A stretch of 64,000 nucleotides of DNA from Dyella sp. OK004 (GCF_900114495.1 NZ_FOZI01000004.1:124001-188000); one strand, 5' to 3'; shown: positions 25,294 through 34,270, counted from the stretch's first letter. Program-made: numbers and translations. Notes: a model not told the origin generated them from the sequence alone.

Positions 25294-25425
25294 ACGCGCG
25301 TACTTGAGAACTGGCAAGCATCGTGCGGGGTTTTGTATGCGTTAGGCGGGCAGGGCAAGGGTGCAGTTAGGAATGAATGTGCCGTTGAGGTAGGTGTGTC
25401 GCGGGGTGTGGAGGTGATGCCTTGC
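25294..25425 (+). pseudogene. Diverged remnant of FemAB-like gene 3' end
   Basis: Translated in the right frame this stretch reads RVLENWQASCGVLYA and then continues in decayed form, against RVLANRQVSCGALYM in the gene at 18059-19186. By eye the DNA is about 70% identical over about 125 bases, up to the last codons (GTGATGCC versus GTGATGCG). No upstream part of the gene is present. The remnant lies just past the secretion/effector module, so that module is bracketed by an intact gene end and a decayed copy of the same end. It may mark an insertion or a deleted second acetyltransferase gene. Confidence 0.65.
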
Positions 25426-25576
25426 TCGATTTTTTTCTGTATTGCTTCTGTCGAACCTGCTGTCTGATCCGGTGCCGGCTGGTTTCCAGCGGACAGAGGG
25501 TTGCGCGACGGCTCCCACGAGCAACAAGATGTACAGAAGGACGGCAAGGTGCCGCTTTGTCATCGAAGGGAGTGCT

Positions 25577-26026
25577 ATGCAACTCGACCGTACTTCGGCT
25601 GCGGAAATCTCGGCGCTTCTTGAGCAGGCGAGCGCGTTGTGCGACCAATCTCTCCGAACGGTGAAGGTTCATGAGAGCCTCGGCTATATCCATGTCTATG
25701 GCCGACTGGTCGGCCACTTTCTGGGGCACAGCTACACCAACATCCTTGCTCCCCTATGGCAGGCATACCCGGATCTCGAGCCGCCCCAGATGAAAGAGGG
25801 CTATTCGCAACCCGTGGCGAGCTTAAGCGCCGAGTCGCAAGCTGCTATTGGTGCGTTCATCGAGCACGTATCCAAAGCGCTTCCGCGAATCAAGGAGCTG
25901 CTTGAGTTTCAAGAAGGGTCAATGCCGTTGCCTTTCGGCGGGTTTCCGGAGGTCGAGAATTCAGGTGCTCAGATTCGAGAGTTTCTGGCCAAACCCCGGT
26001 TCCGGGATGAGAAGCCTCCTTTGTAA
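25577..26026 (+). CDS. Hypothetical cytoplasmic protein
   Basis: This 149-residue protein starts MQLDRTSAAEISALLEQASA. It is mainly helical, with SESQAAIGAFIEHVSKALPR in the middle and a Pro/Phe-rich C-terminus, and no signal or membrane segment. The ATG at 25577 has GAAGGGA just upstream. I recognise no family. Because it lies behind the effector module, it might be a further accessory or immunity gene, but the remnant sequence and 330 bases in between argue for a separate unit. Confidence 0.55.
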   Translation: MQLDRTSAAEISALLEQASALCDQSLRTVKVHESLGYIHVYGRLVGHFLGHSYTNILAPLWQAYPDLEPPQMKEGYSQPVASLSAESQAAIGAFIEHVSKALPRIKELLEFQEGSMPLPFGGFPEVENSGAQIREFLAKPRFRDEKPPL

Positions 26027-26180
26027 GCTGTGTTGTCATCACGGGACGGCAGTGCATCGGTTTTGCTGTCGCCGCTGTCTTTCGTGTGGCACGGTGTTTC
26101 GCTTTGAATCGCTCGGCATGAGTCTGTGACGGTAGGTGCCTCTTTCTGCTTGTTCCATCCATCCAAGGCAAGGAATCTTT

Positions 26181-26615
26181 ATGAGCTCGAAGAGGACCGC
26201 TTCGCCCGCCCTGGAAGACATTAGGGTCCCCGTAAAACTGAAGCTCTCTGCGCTGTGGGCCAGCCTGATGTTTTGCTACATCTACGGCGATTACTTCGGG
26301 CTCTTTCAGCCCGGTAACCTGCAAAGCATGCTGCAGGGCCAGATGGGTCCGCTCGGGCCGACCACTCAGGGCGCGCTGTTGGGAACGGCGGCGCTGCTGG
26401 CGGTGCCCGGCGTCATGATCTTTCTGTCGCTGGTGCTGAGGCCTGCCGTGAATCGCGTGGTGAACATCGTGCTCGGCTTGTTCTATACCGGCATCATGCT
26501 GATCTCCATGCCGGGCGCCTGGGCCTTCTATATCTTCCTTGGCGTTATCGAGATCGTGCTGTCGCTGCTGATTGTCTGGTACGCGGTGAAGTGGCCAAGG
26601 CAGGTAGTGCCGTAG
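26181..26615 (+). CDS. DUF6326-like membrane protein
   Basis: This 144-residue protein has four membrane segments (about 26-45, 68-90, 97-116 and 119-138). SALWASLMFCYIYGDYFGLF followed by a short periplasmic loop (QGQMGPLGPTTQGALLG) matches the DUF6326 family as I recall it. Function unknown. The ATG at 26181 follows AAGGAATCTTT. It is a single gene. Confidence 0.7.
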   Translation: MSSKRTASPALEDIRVPVKLKLSALWASLMFCYIYGDYFGLFQPGNLQSMLQGQMGPLGPTTQGALLGTAALLAVPGVMIFLSLVLRPAVNRVVNIVLGLFYTGIMLISMPGAWAFYIFLGVIEIVLSLLIVWYAVKWPRQVVP

Positions 26616-26664
26616 CGGGGTAGTATCCCGAGCCACGTCGGCTCACCTCAACCTGGACTCGCCC

Positions 26665-27060
26665 ATGAAGCGTTCCATAGTGCTGATCGCGCTGCTCGCA
26701 CCCTCCGCCGCGTTCACCACGCCATGCGACCCGGTGAGCCGGACGTTGACCGATGTGCAAAAGACCGCATGGTCGGCATCCATCGCCAGGCAGCTTGGTG
26801 TCAAACCCGTCACGGTGCGGCAGGCCTTCGTTTTTCAGGGTTGGCGGATTGTCTACGTCGAGACCGCGGTGACCGATCCGGCCTTTCTTTTCTTTGAAGG
26901 CGATCCGGTCAAGGTGAAATACACCACGATGTGGAGCGGTGCGGCTGAGGCGAATGAAGAAAACAGCATCCTTGCCTGGACCACCGGTCATGCGCATGGC
27001 ATTCCGTCTACGTTGGCTAAGTGCTTTGCATGGCATGTGACGCAGGGGCGCGGTCAGTAG
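26665..27060 (+). CDS. Small secreted protein, function unknown
   Basis: This 131-residue protein has a signal peptide (MKRSIVLIALLAPSAAFTTP). The mature part has Cys residues near each end (PCDPVSR and AKCFAWH) and a beta-rich centre (VRQAFVFQGWRIVYVET). Periplasmic location is inferred. It lies 49 bases after the membrane-protein gene on the same strand; a shared transcript is possible. No family recognised. Confidence 0.6.
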   Translation: MKRSIVLIALLAPSAAFTTPCDPVSRTLTDVQKTAWSASIARQLGVKPVTVRQAFVFQGWRIVYVETAVTDPAFLFFEGDPVKVKYTTMWSGAAEANEENSILAWTTGHAHGIPSTLAKCFAWHVTQGRGQ

Positions 27061-27161
27061 GTCAGTGCAGCAATATCAGATGGATTCCGAAAGCAAGCTT
27101 GATCTTTCCGGTTTGCGTACGGTGTGATTTTGCAGGTGGATATCAACTACGCCTCATCATC

Positions 27162-27287
27162 GTCATTCCGGCGAAGGCCGGAGGAGCTTTTCAACAGCGA
27201 AGCTGGTCATCCAGTCGAATGAGTTGTGCGTAGCACTCAACATAGAATTCGTGTGCTTAACTGGATTCCGGCCTTCGCCGGAATGAC
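27162..27287. repeat. Long inverted-repeat element, copy 1
   Basis: The 20-base arms GTCATTCCGGCGAAGGCCGG (27162-27181) and CCGGCCTTCGCCGGAATGAC (27268-27287) form a perfect inverted repeat around about 85 bases. The interior includes AGCACTCAACATAGA and GTGTGCTT, both shared with the copy at 61928-62040. This is an intergenic mobile or REP-like element without coding capacity. Confidence 0.85.
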
Positions 27288-27337
27288 GCCAACGTGGCGT
27301 AGTCGAGATTTGATATCAATCAAGCTATGCCCCGGCA

Positions 27338-28420
27338 CTACTGACTCCGCCGCGTCGACTCATTGATCCAGTTCGTCTCCCAGGTCTTCCCACCGTCGGT
27401 AGAGAACGCCTGCTCATCGCGATTCGAAGCCTGGCCGATATTGAGGAAGGAGAAACGCACCAGGATGGATTTGCCCTTGAACGGCTCCTGGTCATAGAAG
27501 TCCCCGCGCCCATGCGCGAACTCGCCAATCATGGGCGTGCTCATCACGCCGCTATTGCTGCTCACGAAGTTGAGGCTCCACTGGCGTGTTTCAGGATTGA
27601 AGAGGCGGAGCGACAGAAACTCTAAATGACCGGAGGGACCCTTGGTGTCGATTACCGCCAGATTGGCGCGACCGTTCCATAGCTTCCGGACATGGACGGT
27701 GCCATCCAGGCGTGTCCACGCATCCGCGCCGGTCAGCGGTCGCTCCAGGCGCTTCATGCGGATGTCCCAGCTTCCAAGCTGCCAGTCGAAATCATGTTGT
27801 CCCGGCTCGTCGCCGAGAGGCTTCGCTTCCGTCACCGGTTCGCCCGGCTTCGTGCGCGTCAGGTCCGCTACGAAATTGGCTTCCCAGGTCTTGCCGCCAT
27901 CGTCCGAATACGCTTGTTCGAAGCGATGCGTGTCCGGCGTGATATCCGACCATAGCCCGCGTACCAGGATGGTCCTGCCCTGATAGGACTCCTGGTCGTA
28001 AAACTCGCCACGCCCGTTCTTGAACTCACCCACGGATGGCGTGTCCAGCGTGCCCTGGCCGCTGCTGGAGAAGTACTGAGCCCATTGGTGCGCGGCGGGG
28101 TTGTAGAGGAACAGCGTCATCCCTTCAAAGCGCCCGGCAGGCCCATCGGCTTCGATCTCTTCGACTTGCGCTTTGCCATTCCAGATCGTCTGCACGGTCA
28201 CCGTGCCATGCAGCTCGACCCAGTCGCTGGCTCCGGAGAGCGGATGCTGCAGGCGGCGGATATGTGTGTGCCATACGCCCACATTGAAGTCGAAATCATG
28301 CTGCCCATCCCGTAGTGAGGTTGCCGGGTGACTGTCAGCCGCGTGGTGGGCAAACGCAGGTACAAAGGCTGTGCCAAGAAGCATCAGCGAACAGATCAGC
28401 ATCTTTCCCAGTGCTTGCAT
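27338..28420 (-). CDS. Secreted protein with two tandem DUF1579-like domains
   Basis: This 360-residue protein has a signal peptide (to about residue 25, PAFAHH). The rest is two homologous ~150-residue halves. Each starts GQHDFDF/GQHDFDW and contains VWHTHIRRL or SWDIRMKRL, a WNG(K/R)A turn, and an end pattern DDGGKTWEANF or TDGGKTWETNW. This lipocalin-like domain (DUF1579 type) probably binds a small hydrophobic ligand in the periplasm. The duplication is unusual, since most members have a single domain. It is a single minus-strand gene. Confidence 0.7.
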   Translation of the reverse strand: MQALGKMLICSLMLLGTAFVPAFAHHAADSHPATSLRDGQHDFDFNVGVWHTHIRRLQHPLSGASDWVELHGTVTVQTIWNGKAQVEEIEADGPAGRFEGMTLFLYNPAAHQWAQYFSSSGQGTLDTPSVGEFKNGRGEFYDQESYQGRTILVRGLWSDITPDTHRFEQAYSDDGGKTWEANFVADLTRTKPGEPVTEAKPLGDEPGQHDFDWQLGSWDIRMKRLERPLTGADAWTRLDGTVHVRKLWNGRANLAVIDTKGPSGHLEFLSLRLFNPETRQWSLNFVSSNSGVMSTPMIGEFAHGRGDFYDQEPFKGKSILVRFSFLNIGQASNRDEQAFSTDGGKTWETNWINESTRRSQ

Positions 28421-28607
28421 GACGTGCCTCGAAGGTTAGCGACGTAGCAGAGACGCTACGGCTGTGCAGAGGCTGCTTGAATAGCCACTTTCGCCTTATG
28501 CATATGACCACTTGGGCGAGTGGATGGCGCTGGCTTCCGTGTCGGTGTTCACCAATAGCCGCGGCGATGCGACATCGCTCAGTCACTCATGCTGGTGTCC
28601 CGTGAGC

Positions 28608-28638
28608 CGTACGGACGGGGTGGTTCCCCGCCCGTACG
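28608..28638. terminator. Terminator-like hairpin
   Basis: Arms CGTACGGACGGGG and CCCCGCCCGTACG form a stem with one unpaired base, directly behind the stop of the cytochrome-like gene (28645, minus strand). There is no clear T-tract. It probably protects or ends that transcript. Confidence 0.6.
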
Positions 28639-28644
28639 CATCGA

Positions 28645-29997
28645 TCAGTGCAGTTCTTCCAGCGATGGGTCGCGAAGCACCTTGAAGATCTGCGCTGGCG
28701 GTGTACTCGACTTCATCAGCTTCAGCCTCAGGTTCTTAGCCTGCTGGCAGGCATTGGGGCTGTCGAGGAACACGCCGCCCTGTTCGCACTTCCACTCGTA
28801 GAAGTTGGCGATGCCGCCAGCGAGTTGCAGGCTGTAGTCCGTGCTCTGTGCGCCCGGGCTGAACGGCACGCCGGCCTCTTCATTCTGGAACCAGCGCATC
28901 CATTCCTTCGAACCCACCGGCGGCACCTTGTCGGGCGCCTGGAAGGTGGGGTTCATCGGTGCCAGTTGCGGGCTTTCCGAGGTCATGTGACAGCTCATGC
29001 AGGCACTGATGGGGTTATCCACCGGGCCGTCCAGGCGTCCGTTCCAGCCCAGATGGGTGGGCGGCAACTCCTTGGTGTTGGCGTTGATGGCCGTCTGCTT
29101 GAGATCGGGGTTGATCTTGGTGACAGTGGGCTGCTTGTTGGTATAGCTGTCGCCGGTATCTTCCGGATCGTTGCCCCATTGCACGCCTACCGGCACCAGG
29201 TTGTCCCAGCCCGGTTTGCCGGTGACGGCGCCGTTGTACTGGAAGGTGCCGAAAACCCAGCCGGTACCCGGAACACGCGAGTCACGCACCGCGAAATCCA
29301 TTTGGATCAACGCTACGTTCTTGATCGTACGGTTGGCGGAGGCGAAGGTGTCGGTGATGTATCCCTGCCACAACACCGGATTCACCAGAAACGGCACCTG
29401 CTTGAGATCGACGTCGGCGAACAGCGGTTTGCAGACCACCGTGCCGTCATGAAAGCTGTTGGGCTTGGAGGTGAAAGAGGGATCCGGGTCCTGCGGATTT
29501 TTCCAGACCTCACCGAAGGTAAAACCGCCCACGTCGTTGTAGATGCCAACGGCATAAGTCTGGCCCGTGCTGGTCTGCGTCGGCGCCAGCTGCTTGACCT
29601 GAATCTGCGCTTCCTTGGTAAGGCCGTGAATGCCTTCGCGACCTAACGGCCCATAGTGTTGCCAGGGCGCGTGATACCAGTGGCGAACGGTGTTCTTCTG
29701 CACCACCCAATCATTCTCGACGTTGCCTTCCAGGCAGTATTTCTTCGCGGCATCAGTGTAGGGACGCCATTTTTCGAAGTCGTTGGTGAGCGGGCTCGGC
29801 AACAGCTTGAAGAAGGCCGGTACCGGCGCCTTGGGCAGTTGCTTCGGATAGTCCTGGCTAAGGTGAAATAGCGCACCTTTGTAGCTGGACGACGGCGGCG
29901 CGTAGCCGAAATCCGGAAACGTGCCCGCGCTGGCCGCGCCAGTGAACAGCATGAGCACCGCAACGGTGCCCACGGTCTTCCCTCGTAAGAAACGCAT
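28645..29997 (-). CDS. Secreted mono-heme cytochrome c-like protein
   Basis: This 450-residue protein has a signal peptide (MRFLRGKTVGTVAVLMLF, cleavage near ASAGTFP). One heme-c binding motif CMSCH lies near residue 344; a second CxxCH is absent. The sequence is otherwise rich in Pro, Trp and Asn, with several WY and WQ motifs. It may be a periplasmic electron-transfer or oxidase-associated protein; no exact family was recognised. The ATG at 29997 starts the signal peptide directly. The gene stands alone, with a hairpin at its end. Confidence 0.72.
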   Translation of the reverse strand: MRFLRGKTVGTVAVLMLFTGAASAGTFPDFGYAPPSSSYKGALFHLSQDYPKQLPKAPVPAFFKLLPSPLTNDFEKWRPYTDAAKKYCLEGNVENDWVVQKNTVRHWYHAPWQHYGPLGREGIHGLTKEAQIQVKQLAPTQTSTGQTYAVGIYNDVGGFTFGEVWKNPQDPDPSFTSKPNSFHDGTVVCKPLFADVDLKQVPFLVNPVLWQGYITDTFASANRTIKNVALIQMDFAVRDSRVPGTGWVFGTFQYNGAVTGKPGWDNLVPVGVQWGNDPEDTGDSYTNKQPTVTKINPDLKQTAINANTKELPPTHLGWNGRLDGPVDNPISACMSCHMTSESPQLAPMNPTFQAPDKVPPVGSKEWMRWFQNEEAGVPFSPGAQSTDYSLQLAGGIANFYEWKCEQGGVFLDSPNACQQAKNLRLKLMKSSTPPAQIFKVLRDPSLEELH

Positions 29998-30332
29998 GAT
30001 CAACCCCCTGTTGAATACGTTGATTCCTTCACGCTGGCACGGTGCCAACGTGTAACGTGCCGTCTGCAGATGCCCCCTGGGCCAACCGCGCGCTAATCAA
30101 CCAGCGACGTATGTCACCAGTATGGTTGGCTGATTGACTCGGCTTGCCCCCTTGGTTGCCACTGACGCGGCCGCGGTAAAGTCTCGCGGAGTCCGTGCAT
30201 GGAGTGTGACGGGAACGCGAAATGGGAGCTTCACGATATCCCCGCCAGCTCTGTTGGAAATAATGACGTGGTGGTTCGATACCGGCAGTCACCATGGCGG
30301 CGCGGGTTTCGCGCGCGTCCGGCGTCAGATTT
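29998..30332. other. Non-coding region
   Basis: About 335 bases upstream of the cytochrome-like gene and downstream of the YciI gene. No credible gene or repeat copy is seen. The first 40 bases carry the leader of the minus-strand cytochrome gene. Confidence 0.5.
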
Positions 30333-30701
30333 TCATGACCAATCAGCCATCTCGTAGAGCGGCCGGATTTCGATCTCGCTCGGTCCCGGCATGGGATTGG
30401 GGCAGCGTTTTACCCAGGCCACCGCCTCATCCATATCCTTGACTTCCCACAGCCAGAAGCCGGCGACCAACTCCTTGGTCTCGGCGAAAGGCCCGTCGAT
30501 GACCATACGGCCGGGGCCGTCGAACGCGACTCGCTTGGCCTGCGAGGTGGGCTTAAGGCCGTCGGCCATGCGCAGGATGCCGGCATCGCGCAGCTCGTCA
30601 TTGAATCGGCCCATCGCCTCCATCATCTCGGTTGTCCAGGGCGTCGGAAGAAAGCCCTTTTCGCAGTCGTCGGTAGCCTTTACTAACACCATCACGCGCA
30701 T
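30333..30701 (-). CDS. YciI/DGPF family protein
   Basis: This 122-residue protein matches the YCII-related (DGPF) family: MRVMVLVKATDDCEKG at the start, VIDGPFAETKELVAGFWLWE in the middle and EIRPLY at the end. Members are small ferredoxin-like-fold dimers, often encoded beside ECF sigma factors; the biochemical role is uncertain. The ATG at 30701 is preceded by AAGGAGACAGACG, a strong ribosome site, so the longer frame was rejected. No sigma-factor gene lies next to it here. Confidence 0.88.
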   Translation of the reverse strand: MRVMVLVKATDDCEKGFLPTPWTTEMMEAMGRFNDELRDAGILRMADGLKPTSQAKRVAFDGPGRMVIDGPFAETKELVAGFWLWEVKDMDEAVAWVKRCPNPMPGPSEIEIRPLYEMADWS

Positions 30702-31000
30702 CGTCTGTCTCCTTATTTGGGTCGGCCCGGTTAGCCTGGCATTGAAGCGACGAATGGGGCTTTCGGAAATCGACATCATCCTGCATTTTTTCAACGGTTG
30801 AAGCGCAGGGTGCGAATGGCTGCACGTCTGGAGATCGTTTCCATGTGCCCGGACGTCCGGGGTTCCGTCCGCGGACGGTGAGATGCGCGCGTAACGCGAC
30901 GTACAAGTTACCGAAGTGACTTGATTCAGCGAAGTCTCCACTCCCGGCACGTGCCTTGCTTCAACGAGATAAATTTCTTCTACGTTGCCGAGGGCTCACG

Positions 31001-31852
31001 ATGCGGAACATCTTCTTCAACGATAGACAGCTACGCGCCGGCTGGGGCATTGCCCTGTTCCTTCTTATCGTCGTCTCGCTGCGTTTCGCCCAATACTTTG
31101 CCTTTACCCGTCACTTGCCGGCACATGTGTTGACAACGCCAACAGGGCTGCTTGCAGAAGAAGCCATCCGTGTTGGCATAGTGATTTTTGCTACATGGGT
31201 GCTTGCACGCGTTGAGGGGCGCCAATGGTTCGCTTACGGTCTTGGCGGATCGTCGAGGATCAAGTTATTGGTCTCGGGATCGGTCCTGGGCTTTGTGACG
31301 CTCTCTGTCCTGGTTGCCGTGCTTTTCCTTGGTGGCTACGCCACGTTTTCCCGAGAACACGAACCGGTTCTGCAACTCATGCTGTCTGGCATCGTGTGGC
31401 TGTTGGCCTTCTTTGCCGTGGCTTTCTTCGAAGAGCTTCTTCTGCGCGGCTACCTTCAATACACGCTGGGCAAGCGCATAGGTTTCTGGTGGGCAGCGTT
31501 GATATGGAGTGTGATCTTCGGCTGGATGCATTGGGGCAACGAAGGCGAGAGCTTGCTCGGGCTGCTGCAGGCCGGCTGGATGGCGTTGTTCTTTTGCCTG
31601 AATCTGCGCCTGACGGGTTCGCTCTGGTGGGCGATCGGTTTTCATGCGTTGTGGGACTGGGCCGAAACCTTCGTCTACGGAACGCCCAATAGCGGGCAGC
31701 AATTCAGTCATCGACTGTTGACCGAATCCTCACAAGGTGATGCTCTGTGGAGTGGCGGAAGCGTGGGGCCCGAAGGGAGCATCGTCGCTCTCTTCATCCT
31801 GGCGCTCCCCGCGCTATGGCTCGCGCTGGTATCACGTAAGCGACGCACATGA
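31001..31852 (+). CDS. CPBP family intramembrane glutamic endopeptidase
   Basis: This 283-residue membrane protein has about seven to eight segments. All three CPBP motifs occur in order: FEELLLRGYL (EExxxR), FGWMH (FxxxH) and FHALWDWAE (HxxxD). These residues form the intramembrane active site of Rce1-like glutamic proteases, here probably cleaving membrane substrates or modifying a small secreted peptide. The ATG at 31001 is in a purine-poor context and the ribosome site is weak. It is a single gene; no bacteriocin-like peptide is seen next to it. Confidence 0.9.
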   Translation: MRNIFFNDRQLRAGWGIALFLLIVVSLRFAQYFAFTRHLPAHVLTTPTGLLAEEAIRVGIVIFATWVLARVEGRQWFAYGLGGSSRIKLLVSGSVLGFVTLSVLVAVLFLGGYATFSREHEPVLQLMLSGIVWLLAFFAVAFFEELLLRGYLQYTLGKRIGFWWAALIWSVIFGWMHWGNEGESLLGLLQAGWMALFFCLNLRLTGSLWWAIGFHALWDWAETFVYGTPNSGQQFSHRLLTESSQGDALWSGGSVGPEGSIVALFILALPALWLALVSRKRRT

Positions 31853-32159
31853 GCGATCTGAAGTGACTGTTCTCGGCCGGTGAATAGTCAGGTCTCACTT
31901 GGAGAGCGGGCGAACTTGATTGGCACCGAGGAAAAGCTGATCGCTTGCACGGATGCGATGAAGCTCACGAGGATCAGGATCACGCGCCCCCAATCCCACA
32001 TCGCCCAGCGCTGCGCCAGTTGTCGGCAGGACATACGCCTCACACATCACGAAGTGCATCCGCTGACGTATGCACCGAGTAATAACCGGTCGCGCAGCTG
32101 GCCGGAGCGAGGCAACATGTCTTCGCGTGGCGTGCGCATGGTGGACGAGCGCGCGGACA
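31853..32159. other. Non-coding region between convergent genes
   Basis: About 307 bases between the CPBP gene and the 3' end of the outer-membrane protein gene. Open frames on both strands overlap each other and have no ribosome site or family pattern. Nothing further is seen in it. Confidence 0.45.
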
Positions 32160-32960
32160 TCAGAACCGGTGTGACAGGCCAAGATAAACCTGGCTGTCCG
32201 GCGTACGGCGGTTGAGGCCAAAGTTGGCACCTACATCCAGCTGCAGTGTCGGGTTAACCAGATAGATCAACGCAACGTCGGCTGATCGCTGGCGGATAGT
32301 GCCGGACGGGTCGTGGTTGTCCTGCGTCCAGAGCTCCACGGCGAGAGTCAGCCGTCTGCTGAGCGCGTGCGAAACGTTGACCAGGTTGGTGATCGCGACA
32401 TGATGGCCATGGCCGTCGATGTCAGCCAGCATGTCAATCTCCGGGCCCAAAGTAAGCGAGAACCCTTGAGGCAAGGTCACACCGATCGGTGCGATCAGGC
32501 CGCCTTCCCATCGGTCGTTGCCCAATCCGTGTGCGGCCGTGGGTGCCTTGACGAAGGGGATGAGCGACATGCTCACGGTCTCGCCACTGAACAACCGCGA
32601 TTTGAATCGCAGGTACAAGTCACCAGCGCCAGAGGTGGTGTGTGTTTGGCCGCCCTCCTTGGTACGCACGCGGATGGCCGGCGCCCAACTGATTTCGATG
32701 TCCTGGTGATCGTTGAGACCGTATTTGAGGTAAGGATTGATGTAGTAAGAAGTTTTGGTGGCAACGCCGTCCTGGCGATCCTGGGTGGTGTGCCCGACGT
32801 CGGTTTCCAGTTGCCAATTGCCCTGCGGCACCGTGCATGTGGAATTGGACTTGGTGGGTCTGTCGGTGCAGATGGGAGTAGGTCCTGCGCTTTGGGCGAT
32901 GGCGAATAGAGGGCTATAACCGGCTAGTGCGACCGAGAGAAGGAGGAGCTTTTTTTTCAC
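32160..32960 (-). CDS. Outer-membrane transporter-like protein (MetA/phenol-degradation pathway type)
   Basis: This 266-residue protein has a signal peptide (to about residue 23, FAIAQSAG). A Cys-containing N-terminal stretch (CTDRPTKSNSTCTVPQGNWQ) is followed by alternating strands ending in SQVYLGLSHRF, with an aromatic C-terminus typical of outer-membrane barrels. The opening TDRPTKSNSTCTVPQG resembles the putative MetA-pathway phenol-degradation family (transporter-like). Ligand unknown. It is a single minus-strand gene. Confidence 0.75.
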   Translation of the reverse strand: MKKKLLLLSVALAGYSPLFAIAQSAGPTPICTDRPTKSNSTCTVPQGNWQLETDVGHTTQDRQDGVATKTSYYINPYLKYGLNDHQDIEISWAPAIRVRTKEGGQTHTTSGAGDLYLRFKSRLFSGETVSMSLIPFVKAPTAAHGLGNDRWEGGLIAPIGVTLPQGFSLTLGPEIDMLADIDGHGHHVAITNLVNVSHALSRRLTLAVELWTQDNHDPSGTIRQRSADVALIYLVNPTLQLDVGANFGLNRRTPDSQVYLGLSHRF

Positions 32961-33419
32961 GGACTATCCAGTGATGTCGTCGGTGCACCTCAGCGAAGTG
33001 ACCGATCGGACCAGGTGTTGAAGGGGTTTCAAAATTATTCTGAAGGCCCGTAAATAGTCCGCATTTTCTTGCGATCCTTTCCGTAAAAAGTCCGTAACTC
33101 GAATGCGTTCGCTTCGTGGCTGGTGAGTTCAACGCCGGTGGATCTGGCATGGCGGTCGACCGCTACTAAGCGCTTGCAGAGATGGACGAAGCCGCTACGC
33201 TCGCGATTCCGAGTGGAGCAGTGCTTCGCTTTTTTATGCTGGCCGGGACGTTGCTCGCCCGATAGTTGCGCATGAATCACCCACGTCCTATGTCGCGGAT
33301 GTTGGCGATGTTTGGATGCCGGGCTGACAAGGCTTGTGGGCGTCCGCTTCGAACCAGAAGCAGACAGGCAAAGGCGATCTCCAACCGTCTGAATCGATGG
33401 CCTTAAGGGGGAGTAGGGA
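32961..33419. other. Non-coding region with first palindrome copy
   Basis: About 460 bases. It holds the upstream region of the outer-membrane protein gene, a palindrome copy at 33342-33365 and the leader of the next gene. The end of this leader, CCTTAAGGGGGAGTAGGGAATG, closely resembles the leader CCTTTAAGGGGAGAGGGAAC of the tiny gene at 34339 (both shown split here only by context). No gene is seen. Confidence 0.5.
33342..33365 (+). repeat. Cassette-end palindrome, copy a (diverged)
   Basis: GTCCGCTTC-GAACCA-GAAGCAGAC. This is the first copy of the family in the window. It lies upstream of the first array gene, with no plus-strand gene immediately before it, so it could mark the array boundary. 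Confidence 0.7.
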
Positions 33420-34232
33420 ATGACGGAGAACGATATGCGTGCGCGCCCGTGGGTCGATGCATGGACCCTTGTGGGGCTGGTGTTGCTGCTGTTGCCCTTG
33501 CTCACGATGGCGCATGAGCTGCTTGGGCATGCACTTACTTGTGTCGCTGTCGGCTATCGACCCAGTGAGCTGGGCGCGTATTACGTGGAATGCCCTCTTG
33601 TCAGCGGGTGGACGGCCCGCATCGTGGCTATGGCGGGTACGGGCATGGACGTCTTGCTGGCCGTGCTGGCGTATCTCGCCTGGCGCAAAGTGGAGCGGCC
33701 GCTGCCGCGATTGACGCTATGGATCGTGTTTGCCGTGAAAGGAATGGTCGCGGCCGGCTACTGGATGTTCTCGGGCGCAACCAATCTCGGTGACTGGGGG
33801 CCGGACGTAGGCGGCGGTATCGGCCCACTGCCCTGGCCGTGGCTATGGCGAGGTGGACTGTTCGTCATCGGCCTGTACGCCTATACAAAGGTGGTCCGCA
33901 CAGCTATCCGCATGTTGATCGCGATGCTGGGCGGCGGCGACCAGGCCCGCCACGTCCAGCGGCAGATCGCCATGACGGTATACATAGTCGGCGGCATCAG
34001 CGCGCTGGTGGTCAGCCTTTTCAATCCGCACGGCATGGTAATCACCCTGACGTCGGCGATCGCCTCATCGTTCGGTGGTCTGGCCGGCTTGTTCAATGTC
34101 GCGTATTCCCGGCGTTTCGATGTGCCAGCGCAGGACTTCTACATCGGCCGCCTCTGGGCCCTGGTTGCGGTGGGCGTACTGGTGACACTTACATTTGCGG
34201 CCGCGCTGGGGCCGACCATCTATTTGCATTGA
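33420..34232 (+). CDS. Polytopic membrane protein with HELLGH motif
   Basis: This 270-residue protein has about six to seven membrane segments. Near residues 31-37 it reads AHELLGHAL, inside the first segment. This resembles the zinc motif HExxH of M50 site-2 proteases but has one extra residue between Glu and the second His. A later acidic loop (NLGDWGPD) could take the place of the distal Asp. Protease function is therefore uncertain. The ATG at 33420 follows AAGGGGGAGTAGGGA. It is the first gene of the palindrome-punctuated array. Confidence 0.6.
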   Translation: MTENDMRARPWVDAWTLVGLVLLLLPLLTMAHELLGHALTCVAVGYRPSELGAYYVECPLVSGWTARIVAMAGTGMDVLLAVLAYLAWRKVERPLPRLTLWIVFAVKGMVAAGYWMFSGATNLGDWGPDVGGGIGPLPWPWLWRGGLFVIGLYAYTKVVRTAIRMLIAMLGGGDQARHVQRQIAMTVYIVGGISALVVSLFNPHGMVITLTSAIASSFGGLAGLFNVAYSRRFDVPAQDFYIGRLWALVAVGVLVTLTFAAALGPTIYLH

Positions 34233-34270
34233 GTGGTGCTGCCATCGAGGGCATGCTGTCGGATCGGGGA

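Noticed and set aside
25342-25563. Minus-strand frame with a signal-peptide-like start (MTKRHLAVLLYILLLVGAVA)
   Set aside because: It has no ribosome site and its second half is the antisense of the FemAB remnant. It is at best the beginning of a broken gene.
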